Under the pieces are notes generated by a model. The model was not told the DNA's origin and ran no database searches. It saw only the letters and a program-made list of their open reading frames with translations. This document shows, piece by piece, positions 7,945 through 15,069 of a stretch of 17,124 nucleotides of DNA (position 1 is its first letter; each line of letters starts with the position of its first letter). This DNA is from Acidaminobacter sp. (GTDB lineage Bacteria; Bacillota_A; Clostridia; Peptostreptococcales; Acidaminobacteraceae): positions 1 to 17,124 of the forward strand of contig WXFH01000053.1 of the NCBI GenBank assembly GCA_009881125.1, written 5' to 3'. The position numbers and the translations under genes are program-made.

Positions 7945-7973
7945 ATCATAACATGATTAGCATCAGTCTACAA
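7945..7973 (-). promoter_or_regulatory. Candidate proximal promoter of the NSS gene
   Basis: Minus strand -35 TTGTAG (7968-7973), 17 bp spacer, -10 TATGAT (7945-7950) preceded by TGT, an extended -10. It would give a leader of about 250 nt that begins just before the 7915-7932 hairpin. Confidence 0.55.
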
Positions 7974-8072
7974 CTAGGTTTTTTGCGTTTCCCTCTGATT
8001 ATAACGTACATCAAAAGGTTGAAAATGAAGGAAACACATTTGCCTTGTTGAATTTTTTTAATATTCACAATT

Positions 8073-8101
8073 ATTTTAGCATACTAGTCTTATCATTTCA
8101 A
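8073..8101 (-). promoter_or_regulatory. Candidate distal promoter of the NSS gene
   Basis: Minus strand -35 TTGAAA (8096-8101), 17 bp spacer, -10 TAAAAT (8073-8078) preceded by TGC. The leader would be about 380 nt. Either or both promoters may be used. Confidence 0.5.
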
Positions 8102-8193
8102 TTATATTGCCAATATTCTGTCTGCTAAACAAAAAAGTGGGTTTCTTAAGCGGTTTCCATTGTATTCTTTAAACAATTTATTTAATATCCGAT

Positions 8194-9834
8194 TCAATCC
8201 CATGACGCCTGCAGCTCAGGACGACCACGCGTCAAAATATGCTCTGCCACGCGAATCCCATCAATTGCAGAGGAGGTGATCCCGCCTGCGTAGCCCGCGC
8301 CTTCACCGCAAGGATACAGACCCGGGTGTGAAATGGATTCGAAGGTGTTTTCATCTCGCAGAATACGTACAGGAGACGAGCTGCGGGTTTCAAATGCGGT
8401 GAGAATCCCGTCACCATCGGCAAAAGCCTTCATCTTTTGACCCATCTGCGTCAGGCCATCCTGAAGCGCTTCCAGCAGGAACGGCGGCATGGCTGTTCTG
8501 AAGTCCGCTTTGACCGGATGCGGTCGATAAGTCGGTTTAATCTTTCCGGTTTCATCTGACGCGTTAAACGGCCTGTGTCCCAAAAATTCACCCACCGTCA
8601 TATACGGGGCGCCGTAAGTTCTGCCTCCGAGTTCATACGCTGCAGCTTCCAAGGCGCGCTGAAATTCGATTCCAGAGAGCAAGTGCTTCGAGTTAAAATC
8701 CTCTGGCGTCACAGAGACCAGCAAAGCGCTGTTGGCATTTTCCATATCCCTTGCCCGTCTGCTCATGCCATTGGTGACTACACCCCCCGGCTCTGACGAA
8801 GCCGCGACAACTTCGCCGCCCGGGCACATGCAAAAGGTATAAACACCACGTCCTCCGGAGGTCGTCGCTGTCAGCTTGTATTCCGATGCGCCGTAGCGCT
8901 TCTCTAAAGCCTCAAGATGCTCACTATACTGCTGCAGGTTAATCTCTGACTGTTGGTGCTCAATGCGGACACCAACAGCAAACGGCTTCTGGCGCAGCTC
9001 GACCCCCTGCCCATGGAGCATTGCAAAGGTGTCTCTGGCGCTGTGTCCAACGGCGAGGACGACCACGTCCGACTTCATTTTCATACCGTTTGACAACTCA
9101 AGCTCAAAAAGTCCATCAGGCAACCGTTTAATCAAACAGACTTTTGTGTCAAACAAAAATTGGCCGCCCTGCGCCTCGATTCTGAGCCGCATGGCTTTTA
9201 CCACATGTCTGAGGACATCTGTGCCAATGTGGGGTTTTTGCCTGTACCGAATGTCTTCAGGCGCTCCGAGCTCCGCAAGCAGATCCAGAACCTGCTGACC
9301 TCTCGGATCCTTGCTGCGCGAAGTCAGTTTTCCATCCGAAAAGGTCCCCGCGCCGCCTTCTCCAAATTGAACATTGGATTCCGGATTGAGGACACCGGAT
9401 GACCAAAATGTTTCAATGTCTTCTACGCGCTTCTCCACACGACTTCCCCGTTCAATGATAACAGGGGTATAACCATGACGGCTGAGGCGTTCTGCCGCAA
9501 ACATCCCGGCAGGTCCAAACCCAATTACAACCGGTGGAAATTGAAGCACATTTCCCTTTGGTCCGGACTCGGTTGAATGCGTTTGATCTTCTGCATCCAA
9601 TCGCTCAGCATCTTTCCCAAGTTTCTTTAGCAGCTTAGGCTCGCGGTCTCCGGCAAATAGATCTATACTATAAACCACTCTTGCAGGCTGACCCTTTCTC
9701 AAATCGAGGGATTCCCGGGCTATGCGCCAGGAAAGGGGCTCACTCGCCCCCATACCCAACTTCTTTCTCAACTGAATTTCAATCTCCCTGTCACTATGCT
9801 CAATTTCCATTTTGATCTGATGAATTCGCAGCAT
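8194..9834 (-). CDS. FAD-dependent dehydrogenase of unknown substrate (COG2509-like)
   Basis: This is a 546-residue flavoprotein of the widely conserved, uncharacterised family of large FAD-dependent dehydrogenases. After an N-terminal domain of about 100 residues comes a Rossmann FAD motif VVIGFGPAGMFAAE (102-115) closed by the acidic IIERG (126-130). Then follow FGEGGAGTFSDGKL (157-170), a cysteine pair in FCMCPGG (334-340) and a C-terminal FAD-contact CGEGAGYAGG (509-518). These match family members end to end, so the gene is intact. It starts 6 nt after the S-component stop. The ribosome binding site (AGAGGG) lies inside that gene's end, which suggests coupling. It is the last gene of the leftward run. 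Substrate and physiological role are not known from the sequence. Confidence 0.85.
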   Translation of the reverse strand: MLRIHQIKMEIEHSDREIEIQLRKKLGMGASEPLSWRIARESLDLRKGQPARVVYSIDLFAGDREPKLLKKLGKDAERLDAEDQTHSTESGPKGNVLQFPPVVIGFGPAGMFAAERLSRHGYTPVIIERGSRVEKRVEDIETFWSSGVLNPESNVQFGEGGAGTFSDGKLTSRSKDPRGQQVLDLLAELGAPEDIRYRQKPHIGTDVLRHVVKAMRLRIEAQGGQFLFDTKVCLIKRLPDGLFELELSNGMKMKSDVVVLAVGHSARDTFAMLHGQGVELRQKPFAVGVRIEHQQSEINLQQYSEHLEALEKRYGASEYKLTATTSGGRGVYTFCMCPGGEVVAASSEPGGVVTNGMSRRARDMENANSALLVSVTPEDFNSKHLLSGIEFQRALEAAAYELGGRTYGAPYMTVGEFLGHRPFNASDETGKIKPTYRPHPVKADFRTAMPPFLLEALQDGLTQMGQKMKAFADGDGILTAFETRSSSPVRILRDENTFESISHPGLYPCGEGAGYAGGITSSAIDGIRVAEHILTRGRPELQASWD

Positions 9835-9840
9835 GCCGCA

Positions 9841-10359
9841 TTACCCTCTTCTGAGTTGAAGCGATGAAGATAATGCCTTAATGAGAACAGGCACCACCAG
9901 AAGCTGCAGCGCCATGCCCGGAAGGCCTGTCAAAATTGCGCCTTTCATGTACATCACCGGATTTAATTGAACAGCGAAAACCGATGTGGTCACTACTGCA
10001 GCAAGACCAAGTACAACGCGACCGACCAGCATGGAGACGACAAGCGCAGCATATACATTAATCCGTCGCTTGTTGATCAGCCATGACATGGTCCAGCCAT
10101 ATGCAGCGAGTTCAAAAGCCATGAGAAAGGCTATTGGGAAAAGTGGCGGCATCCCAGTCGCAATGGCACTCGTGAGCGGCGTGAGCGCACCCGCGATTAA
10201 GGCAATCCAAGGATTAACGAAAGCTGCACCTGCTAGAATTGGCAAATGCATTGGCAGGAAAATCGATCCGCTGACAGATGTGAGATGAAAAACTGTCGGT
10301 ACCAGAAGTCCCAGCGCTATGATCAACGCTCCGCGGATCAATGATTTAGTTTCATTCAT
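9841..10359 (-). CDS. ECF-type transporter substrate-binding (S) component, specificity unknown
   Basis: This is a 172-residue, strongly hydrophobic membrane protein with about six predicted helices. The segments LPMHLPILAGAAFVNPW (35-51) and TGMPPLFPIAFLMAFELAAYG (68-88) are typical of small ECF S components, which bind a vitamin or other micronutrient and use a shared EcfA1/A2/T energizing module. That module is encoded about 5 kb away in the same window, consistent with a group II ECF system. The ATG at 10359 has GGAGGA 7 nt upstream and is preferred over a TTG at 10374 that overlaps the ribosome binding site. I could not match it to a named S protein (RibU, ThiT, BioY, PanT and others), so no substrate is proposed. 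Confidence 0.72.
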   Translation of the reverse strand: MNETKSLIRGALIIALGLLVPTVFHLTSVSGSIFLPMHLPILAGAAFVNPWIALIAGALTPLTSAIATGMPPLFPIAFLMAFELAAYGWTMSWLINKRRINVYAALVVSMLVGRVVLGLAAVVTTSVFAVQLNPVMYMKGAILTGLPGMALQLLVVPVLIKALSSSLQLRRG

Positions 10360-10433
10360 TATAAAGTCCTCCAATTACTATTTTTTGGGGTCATTATTAC
10401 ATAAATCAATTCCAAAATCTTAACAACCGCTTT

Positions 10434-10859
10434 TTATTCCTCTTCAGCTGCCTCGTCTTTCCCGAACCAGAGCGCCAGCTCTTCCCTGGCTTCCTCAAGG
10501 CTTGAAGATCCATGGACGGCATTGAGCTGGACGCTGTCTCCATAGAGGTACCTGATTGTGCACACTCTGGCTTTGGCCGGATCTGTAGCCCCATTGATTT
10601 CTCGGACTACCTCGACGGCATTTTCTCCAGTCAGCTTCATGACAAAAACCCGGTCAGAAGTCATAAAGCGAATGAGAGAGGCGTAAAAACTCTTGTCTTT
10701 ATGCGCTTCGTAGTGCTTCTCAACCAGATCCTGCTCAGGTACACACATATAGGCTTCCTCAAGAACCAAACCGTGGGCTTCGTAAAGCGACAATATTGCA
10801 CCAATCTTTTGTTTCTTGACTGCATCCGGTTTTATAATAACCAAGGTTGATTCTTTCAT
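10434..10859 (-). CDS. ndk: Nucleoside diphosphate kinase
   Basis: It exchanges the terminal phosphate between nucleoside tri- and diphosphates through a phosphohistidine, supplying NTPs and dNTPs. It has 141 residues. The active-site set is complete by comparison with the E. coli enzyme: Lys10, Tyr50, Arg86, Thr92, Arg103, Asn113 and phospho-acceptor His116 in VHGSSS. Unusual points are VCTIR in place of the common PGTIR (99-103), HGSSS in place of HGSDS, and an acidic tail AAEEE. The ATG at 10859 has GAGGT 7 nt upstream and is preferred over the GTG at 10868, which overlaps it. It lies 41 bp after the DUF1893 gene in the leftward run. Confidence 0.93.
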   Translation of the reverse strand: MKESTLVIIKPDAVKKQKIGAILSLYEAHGLVLEEAYMCVPEQDLVEKHYEAHKDKSFYASLIRFMTSDRVFVMKLTGENAVEVVREINGATDPAKARVCTIRYLYGDSVQLNAVHGSSSLEEAREELALWFGKDEAAEEE

Positions 10860-10900
10860 ACATAACACCTCACATCTTATGAATGATGTCTCGCACGATC

Positions 10901-11341
10901 TTAAATTGCTCCGATACGCGTCAGAAACTGACGAATTTCCTCCATCATAGCCTCAAACCAATGCGATTCCTCAGACCTGGTATTTAAGGCTATGGTCTCG
11001 ACCGGGCAGAATCCGGTGCCTTCCCTGTTCTGGATATGGTCTGCCAAAGCAGCGTACTGCACCTCAATACCCACTGAATCCAGATAAGCTTTGGCCGGCT
11101 CACTCATCACAAGCGTCCACACTTTTGTAATGCCAAGCTCTGCCGCAATTCTGGCAGCCCCAAGGCCTATAACTCTGTCGATCAGCAGCGCCCCTCCCGC
11201 AAAACGGATGCCCTTTGTGTAAATCAAATACAAAGGTTTAATGCCCCGTTCTCTGGAGGAATGCGCTATTTCACCCTCTGCATGGATCATCATGCTGAGG
11301 GCCTGATCCTTTAATGCCTGAACACCTTCGTCAAATGTCAT
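10901..11341 (-). CDS. DUF1893 family protein (TM1506-like)
   Basis: This is a 146-residue soluble protein with the DUF1893 pattern: SSRERGIKPL (28-37), AGGALLIDRVIGLGAA (48-63), SEPA (80-83), and NREGTGFCPVE (105-115) with Cys112. The Thermotoga member has a cytidine-deaminase-like fold but the family's activity is unknown; no zinc-binding HxE plus CxxC set is visible here. ATG at 11341 is chosen because AGGAG lies 8 nt upstream; an earlier GTG at 11359 precedes that site. It is 24 bp behind the AmmeMemo fusion gene and 41 bp ahead of ndk, so cotranscription is likely. No function is proposed. Confidence 0.85.
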   Translation of the reverse strand: MTFDEGVQALKDQALSMMIHAEGEIAHSSRERGIKPLYLIYTKGIRFAGGALLIDRVIGLGAARIAAELGITKVWTLVMSEPAKAYLDSVGIEVQYAALADHIQNREGTGFCPVETIALNTRSEESHWFEAMMEEIRQFLTRIGAI

Positions 11342-11365
11342 TTTCAAATCTCCTGTCACTTAGCT

Positions 11366-12775
11366 TTATACGTGCCGCTCAACTGTAAATCTATGAATCC
11401 GATACGTCTCATGTTCTTTAATGCCAGCTTTGTTTAATGCAATTCTAACTTGATCCTCAACCGTATCAACACCCTCAAGGTCAGGCAAGAGAAGCCCCCG
11501 TCTGAAATCAGATTCCACAATGACACCATAGATCTTCGGATCGAGCGCTTCAAAGCCCGGTACCAGCTCACCTTTCGAAAGGACATCCACAGAAATAGTG
11601 AGGTGCTCCAGCTCCCAAGGCTCAATTTCCGGAAACCTCGGATCCTCAGTCGCTGCCTGGATAGCGTTGTGAATAATTTCGTCCGCCAAGGAGCGTTGTG
11701 TGCCGATGGTCGTCCCTATACAACCCCGCAGCCCCCCGGAGCTCTTGATCGAGACAAATACGCCTTTGGATGGCCCCTCAAGCTCCGGCTCCTTAAGTTC
11801 CTCGGGAAGGCTGACTCGCTTTTGCTCTCGAATATAGTCTTCAATTGCCAGTCTGGCCAGCCTTACGAAATTATCTTCTCTGTTGCGTCTTGTAAGCCTT
11901 CTGCTTAAAACACCTTGTACGACTTCATCAAACCGCTTGGCATTATCTGCGGGTTTCGGATCCGTCAGCGCAACAACGCCATAACCCACGCCAAACGGGC
12001 CTTCATAGGACAATACTTTCGAAGTGATCTCAAGACCATCAAGGGCCCCAATCATAATGTCCAGGGACTTTTTGCCGCATTCGCCGGCACCCTCGCAAAG
12101 GGCTTCGTCCGCTGTGACAACTTTAACCAGGTCGTTGTTTTCAAAGGCATCAACGATCCACTCGTCAAACTTCGGGCCACGGGCATCAAAATGATAAGGT
12201 CCCGAATCTTTGAGCTTATGGGATAAATCACCACTCGCAATTATCACCGCGCGAAAGCCCAAATCATCTATGCAAGCCGAAAGCAATTGACCAAACCTGT
12301 ACAATTCATCCGTTGACAACAAGCCATAAGTGATTTCTACCAGTTCGTAGTTTGTATAATGGGGTTCTATAAAGGAAAGAGGGACAAGGACACCATGATC
12401 CAAATCACCGGATACGTCAAATCTTCGCGCTAGCGCGTGATCAAATATGACCGCCGGCAGATTGTTGTCTGCTGCCAGATCCGCAAGCGCTTTGATAAGT
12501 GGCATTGCATTATTCTTTTTCATGTGGATTTCAGGTGCTCCAAAAGCACTTAAATTGCCCTCAAGACAACTTTCTCCGCGAATAGCGACAGCATCACTGA
12601 AAAGCGGTCCATGAGGTGAAATTACGACGATTACCTCAGGCTCAAGCCGGGCGATCTGTCGTCCGACCTCGTCCATTGACCTGGCCGTTGCGGCAACGAC
12701 CTTTGACTGTTCGTGTCCAACTGCCGGTATCACGACAGGCGGATGCGGCATTAAATAACCAGCGAGTATCGTCAT
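11366..12775 (-). CDS. AmmeMemoRadiSam system fusion: Memo/LigB-like domain plus AMMECR1 domain
   Basis: This is a two-domain protein of 469 residues. The N-terminal part (about 1-275) resembles class III extradiol dioxygenases and Memo, with candidate metal-site histidines in PHPP (His11), SPHGP (His55), DLDHG (His127) and SGDLSH (His186), plus a cysteine in GECGKKS (Cys233). The C-terminal part (about 295-465) is an AMMECR1 domain with its hallmark LRGCIGT (349-355) and EDPRFPEIEPWELEHL (377-392). In many genomes these two modules occur with a radical SAM enzyme; that gene is not adjacent here. The biochemical role of the set is unsettled. ATG at 12775 has GGAG 8 nt upstream and is preferred over the GTG at 12784 that overlaps the mazG stop. 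Neighbours are a MazG-like gene and DUF1893. Confidence 0.9.
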   Translation of the reverse strand: MTILAGYLMPHPPVVIPAVGHEQSKVVAATARSMDEVGRQIARLEPEVIVVISPHGPLFSDAVAIRGESCLEGNLSAFGAPEIHMKKNNAMPLIKALADLAADNNLPAVIFDHALARRFDVSGDLDHGVLVPLSFIEPHYTNYELVEITYGLLSTDELYRFGQLLSACIDDLGFRAVIIASGDLSHKLKDSGPYHFDARGPKFDEWIVDAFENNDLVKVVTADEALCEGAGECGKKSLDIMIGALDGLEITSKVLSYEGPFGVGYGVVALTDPKPADNAKRFDEVVQGVLSRRLTRRNREDNFVRLARLAIEDYIREQKRVSLPEELKEPELEGPSKGVFVSIKSSGGLRGCIGTTIGTQRSLADEIIHNAIQAATEDPRFPEIEPWELEHLTISVDVLSKGELVPGFEALDPKIYGVIVESDFRRGLLLPDLEGVDTVEDQVRIALNKAGIKEHETYRIHRFTVERHV

Positions 12776-12780
12776 CTCGA

Positions 12781-13104
12781 TCACTCCTTCGATCCTTTTA
12801 GATAACCTTTTCTCATAAGCTTTTCAATGTGCTCAGATACTTTTTCGTCAATATCAATCTGATAGGTCTCCTCAAGCACAAACATCATTGAAACAGCAAC
12901 TTGAGCAACATCCAACAACTCGAGGCTGATCCTTTCCACAACTTCCTTGGGTGCCATATCAACAGTCTCACCATTTAGGCCTCTAAATTTGCCAATTAAT
13001 TGCGCTAACTCTCCGGCCTCCTCCATAAGCTTCAGACACGTGGATTCGAGACCGGGCTGAAGATTATTCAGTTTTGGGAGACTGATCTGTTTGTATTCAT
13101 TCAT
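12781..13104 (-). CDS. MazG-like nucleotide pyrophosphohydrolase
   Basis: This is a 107-residue all-alpha protein with the MazG/dUTPase-superfamily metal motif: EEAGE (28-32) and, 29 residues later, ELLD (62-65), giving ExxE...ExxD. Members hydrolyse (d)NTPs or related nucleotides to monophosphates using magnesium, often as housecleaning enzymes; the exact substrate is unknown. It is a single-domain short form, unlike the 260-residue MazG. ATG at 13104 has AAGGG about 9 nt upstream. It is the first gene after a good extended -10 promoter and ends just before the AmmeMemo fusion gene, whose ribosome binding site lies in its last codons. Confidence 0.8.
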   Translation of the reverse strand: MNEYKQISLPKLNNLQPGLESTCLKLMEEAGELAQLIGKFRGLNGETVDMAPKEVVERISLELLDVAQVAVSMMFVLEETYQIDIDEKVSEHIEKLMRKGYLKGSKE

Positions 13105-13135
13105 GATTTTGCACCCTTTCAGACGGCTTTTAATT

Positions 13136-13144
13136 ATTATAGCA
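13136..13144 (-). promoter_or_regulatory. Extended -10 promoter of the mazG-like gene cluster
   Basis: Minus strand TATAAT (13136-13141) preceded by TGC (13142-13144), a perfect extended -10. No good -35 lies 17-18 bp upstream, as is common for such promoters. The start would be about 25 nt before the mazG-like ATG. It may drive the whole leftward run to 8194. Confidence 0.65.
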
Positions 13145-13222
13145 CAAAATGGCGTCTAGTAATTTCATGTGATCCTGAAATGAAGAAAAGGGCAGCCACT
13201 GGATTCACTTTCTATATTTACG

Positions 13223-13249
13223 AAAAAAGACACCCCAAAATGAGGTGTC
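13223..13249 (-). terminator. Terminator of rplM-rpsI
   Basis: An 8-bp stem GACACCTC/GGGGTGTC (one G-U pair, loop ATTTT) lies at 13229-13249 and runs into six T's on the minus strand (13223-13228). It begins 15 bp past the rpsI stop. Confidence 0.85.
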
Positions 13250-13263
13250 CTTGATTGAGCAAA

Positions 13264-13656
13264 TTATCGCTTGGAGAACTGTGGTGCTCTTCTCGCAGCT
13301 TTGAGTCCGTATTTTTTTCTTTCCTTCATGCGGGAGTCACGCGTGAGGAAACCCTCTTTTTTAAGAATGGCACGATACTCGTCATCTACTTTAAGAAGGG
13401 CTCTGGAAACACCGTGGCGAACCGCGCCAGCCTGACCAGTAAAACCGCCGCCTTCAACAATTACAAAGACGTCGAATTTGCCAAGCGTGTTGGTGAGAAC
13501 CAGAGGACGCTTAATCTCATTGCGAAGTGTTTCAAAGTTGAAGTAATCTTCAACTGTACGACCATTGATCTTGAATTCACCATTGCCCGGTACGAGGCGT
13601 ACGCGCGCAGTGGAGCTTTTTCGTCTTCCTGTGCCTTGATACTGCATAGTCATCAT
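13264..13656 (-). CDS. rpsI: 30S ribosomal protein S9 (uS9)
   Basis: This is a small-subunit protein whose basic C-terminal tail reaches the P-site tRNA. It has 130 residues, with the family start [31 protein letters not shown] (69-82) and the invariant basic end [17 protein letters not shown]. The first of two adjacent ATGs (13656) is taken because GGAGGG lies about 6 nt upstream. It follows rplM by 18 nt, the universal L13-S9 pair, and is followed by a terminator. Confidence 0.98.
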   Translation of the reverse strand: MMTMQYQGTGRRKSSTARVRLVPGNGEFKINGRTVEDYFNFETLRNEIKRPLVLTNTLGKFDVFVIVEGGGFTGQAGAVRHGVSRALLKVDDEYRAILKKEGFLTRDSRMKERKKYGLKAARRAPQFSKR

Positions 13657-13674
13657 GAATTCCCTCCTTCGTGG

Positions 13675-14103
13675 TTATACTTCGAGCGCTTCAGGCTTCT
13701 GTGCTTCGTGGTTGTGCTGATCACCGCTGTATACTTTCAGCTTCTTCAGCATCTCTCTTCCAAGGGTGTTCTTTGGAAGCATACCTTTGATGGCATGTGT
13801 GACAACCGTTTCAGGCTTCTTCGCCATCATTTCGCGATAGGTGCGCTCTCTCAGGTGGCCCGTGTAGCCAGTGTGCCATCTGAATTTCTTCTGATCAAGT
13901 TTTTTGCCTGTCAGAACCACTTTCTCAGCGTTGATGATGATCACATAATCACCGCAGTCGACGTGAGGGGTGTAGATTGGCTTATGTTTGCCTCTAAGGA
14001 TTGTAGCAACTTCAGTGGAAAGTCTGCCGAGGGTCTTTCCTTCAGCATTGATGACATACCATTTTCTCTCTATTTCATTGGGTTTAGCAACGAAAGATTT
14101 CAT
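13675..14103 (-). CDS. rplM: 50S ribosomal protein L13 (uL13)
   Basis: This is an early-assembly large-subunit protein. It has 142 residues, with [19 protein letters not shown] near the start, [16 protein letters not shown] (51-66), and [19 protein letters not shown] before the C-terminus, all typical. ATG at 14103 has AGGAGG 6-7 nt upstream. It is the first gene of rplM-rpsI, with its own promoter and a structured leader that may give feedback control. Confidence 0.98.
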   Translation of the reverse strand: MKSFVAKPNEIERKWYVINAEGKTLGRLSTEVATILRGKHKPIYTPHVDCGDYVIIINAEKVVLTGKKLDQKKFRWHTGYTGHLRERTYREMMAKKPETVVTHAIKGMLPKNTLGREMLKKLKVYSGDQHNHEAQKPEALEV

Positions 14104-14146
14104 GAGTTCCCTCCTAACATTAATATTTCACCGTTTTTTATTTAAT

Positions 14147-14196
14147 AAAAAAACCCGGGGCAGGATTTTTTTAGTTCGCCTCAAAATGAGCCAAAC
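14147..14196 (-). promoter_or_regulatory. Structured rplM leader, candidate L13-leader element with terminator-like hairpin
   Basis: On the minus strand the transcript first forms a hairpin (14174-14196, ten paired positions with one mismatch and one G-U, loop TTT). It then forms a 10-bp A/T-flanked stem (14147-14156 with 14163-14172, loop of 6) that ends in seven T's. The second stem looks like an attenuator, though its U tract is also its 3' arm. Firmicutes are known to carry an autoregulatory L13 leader RNA here; a match to that family is plausible but unproven. Confidence 0.5.
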
Positions 14197-14198
14197 TT

Positions 14199-14227
14199 AT
14201 TTTATAATAGCAAGCACACAGAGTCAA
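14199..14227 (-). promoter_or_regulatory. Promoter of rplM-rpsI
   Basis: Minus strand -35 TTGACT (14222-14227), 17 bp spacer, -10 TAAAAT (14199-14204). An overlapping TATAAA (14201-14206) would give 15 bp spacing. The start falls just upstream of the leader hairpins, so rplM-rpsI need not depend on readthrough from truA. Confidence 0.7.
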
Positions 14228-14269
14228 CTACTTTTTTGTTAGTTTGCTATTTAAAATCCAATATAAATT

Positions 14270-14287
14270 GTATGAATTTGTTCATAC
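14270..14287 (-). terminator. Possible weak terminator after truA
   Basis: A perfect 7-bp inverted repeat GTATGAA/TTCATAC with a 4-nt loop lies 20 bp past the truA stop. The following minus-strand bases AATTTATATT are only partly T, so termination would be inefficient. Confidence 0.3.
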
Positions 14288-14307
14288 AGAGCGATCATAG
14301 CCGCTTT

Positions 14308-15069
14308 TTAATAAATGACCTCAGTTAAGTACAAGCCTTGCGGCGGTGCTGTCCATGGTGCCTTGGTGCGTTCCCTGGCATCCAGAAGCCTTCCGGCGTC
14401 TGATGGTTCGAGACTTCCTTTTCCAATCAAAACCAAAACCGCTGTCATGATCCTAACCATATTATACAAAAACCCATTCCCTCTGAAAGTTAAAGTCACC
14501 AGTGTACCCTCTTTGTGAAACTCAATGTCTTCAATGCGTCGAACAGTTGTCTTCGCTGAGCTCCCCTGGGATCTGAAGGTGGCAAAGTCATGCTCACCAA
14601 TCCAATAAGCCGCTGCTTCTTTCATTTTGTCCAGATCCAGTGGCTCAGGCACATGCCAGACCAAATAGGATTTTAATGGATCTTTATTGATAGAGTTGTC
14701 AATTTTATATTGATAGATTTTGCCTCGTGCAGAATATCTCGGATGGAAGTCCGGCTCCGCATCTTCTGCACATAGAATCAGGATGTCATCCGGCAGATGA
14801 TAATTTAGAACATAGCATAGTCTTGTCGTCGGGAAAGCAGAATGATGCACAAAAGACGCCACTTGGGCAAGTGCATGCACGCCTGCATCTGTACGGCCTG
14901 ACGCAGTTAAATCGATTTTTTCGCTCAATAAATTGCTGAGCAATTTCTCAATGGTCTCCTGAATCGATTTGAATCGCTTCTGACGCTGCCAACCTTGATA
15001 TTGAGTGCCTTGATAGGCTATGGTCAATTTGACGCGGCGCGGGGCTTTTCTGAGCTTCAAGCGGTCCAC
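14308..15069 (-). CDS. truA: tRNA pseudouridine(38-40) synthase
   Basis: It converts uridines 38-40 of the tRNA anticodon arm to pseudouridine. It has 253 residues. The catalytic aspartate is Asp61 in ASGRTDAGVHA (57-67). YQGTQYQGWQRQ (19-30), FHPRYSARGKIYQY and FRGNGFLYNMVRIM are the other family signatures. The start is uncertain: GTG at 15069 has AGGA only 2 nt upstream, while an in-frame TTG at 15060 has it about 10 nt upstream. Either overlaps or abuts the ecfT stop at 15057, so translation depends on coupling. The order ecfT-truA-rplM is typical for Firmicutes. Confidence 0.95.
   Translation of the reverse strand: MDRLKLRKAPRRVKLTIAYQGTQYQGWQRQKRFKSIQETIEKLLSNLLSEKIDLTASGRTDAGVHALAQVASFVHHSAFPTTRLCYVLNYHLPDDILILCAEDAEPDFHPRYSARGKIYQYKIDNSINKDPLKSYLVWHVPEPLDLDKMKEAAAYWIGEHDFATFRSQGSSAKTTVRRIEDIEFHKEGTLVTLTFRGNGFLYNMVRIMTAVLVLIGKGSLEPSDAGRLLDARERTKAPWTAPPQGLYLTEVIY

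Larger units (their letters stand above)
7687..8193 (-). other. 507 bp without a gene: structured NSS leader and promoters
   Basis: No convincing coding sequence is present. On the minus strand there are at least two promoters and a series of hairpins: 7915-7932 (7-bp perfect stem, 4-nt loop), 7824-7864 (8-bp perfect closing stem), 7801-7815 (6-bp stem, 3-nt loop) and 7737-7772 (11 bp with one bulged A, 13-nt loop). A longer-range 8-bp pairing joins about 8032-8039 to 7984-7991. No intrinsic terminator precedes the start codon. I do not recognise a known riboswitch or T-box. No clear terminator for the upstream FAD-dehydrogenase gene was found. Confidence 0.5.

Noticed and set aside
7800..8051. 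Rightward 83-codon frame in the NSS leader, with AGGA just ahead of its ATG
   Set aside because: The composition is not protein-like, no family is recognisable, and it runs antisense through the hairpins and the proximal promoter of the NSS gene.
7687..8193. T-box or glycine riboswitch for the NSS gene
   Set aside because: No T-box antiterminator consensus, no specifier loop, no terminator and no glycine aptamer core were found.
8100..8193. Terminator after the FAD-dehydrogenase gene, suggested by a T run at about 8131-8136 on the minus strand
   Set aside because: The bases before the T run form no stable inverted repeat; GAAACC is repeated in direct and not inverted orientation.
10360..10433. 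Separate promoter or riboswitch for the S component
   Set aside because: Only a poor TTGTTA/TATGTA pair is present and the gap is too short for a known aptamer.
13255..14145. Rightward 296-codon open frame
   Set aside because: It is entirely antisense to rpsI and rplM, which are certain; the open frame is a by-product of their codon use.
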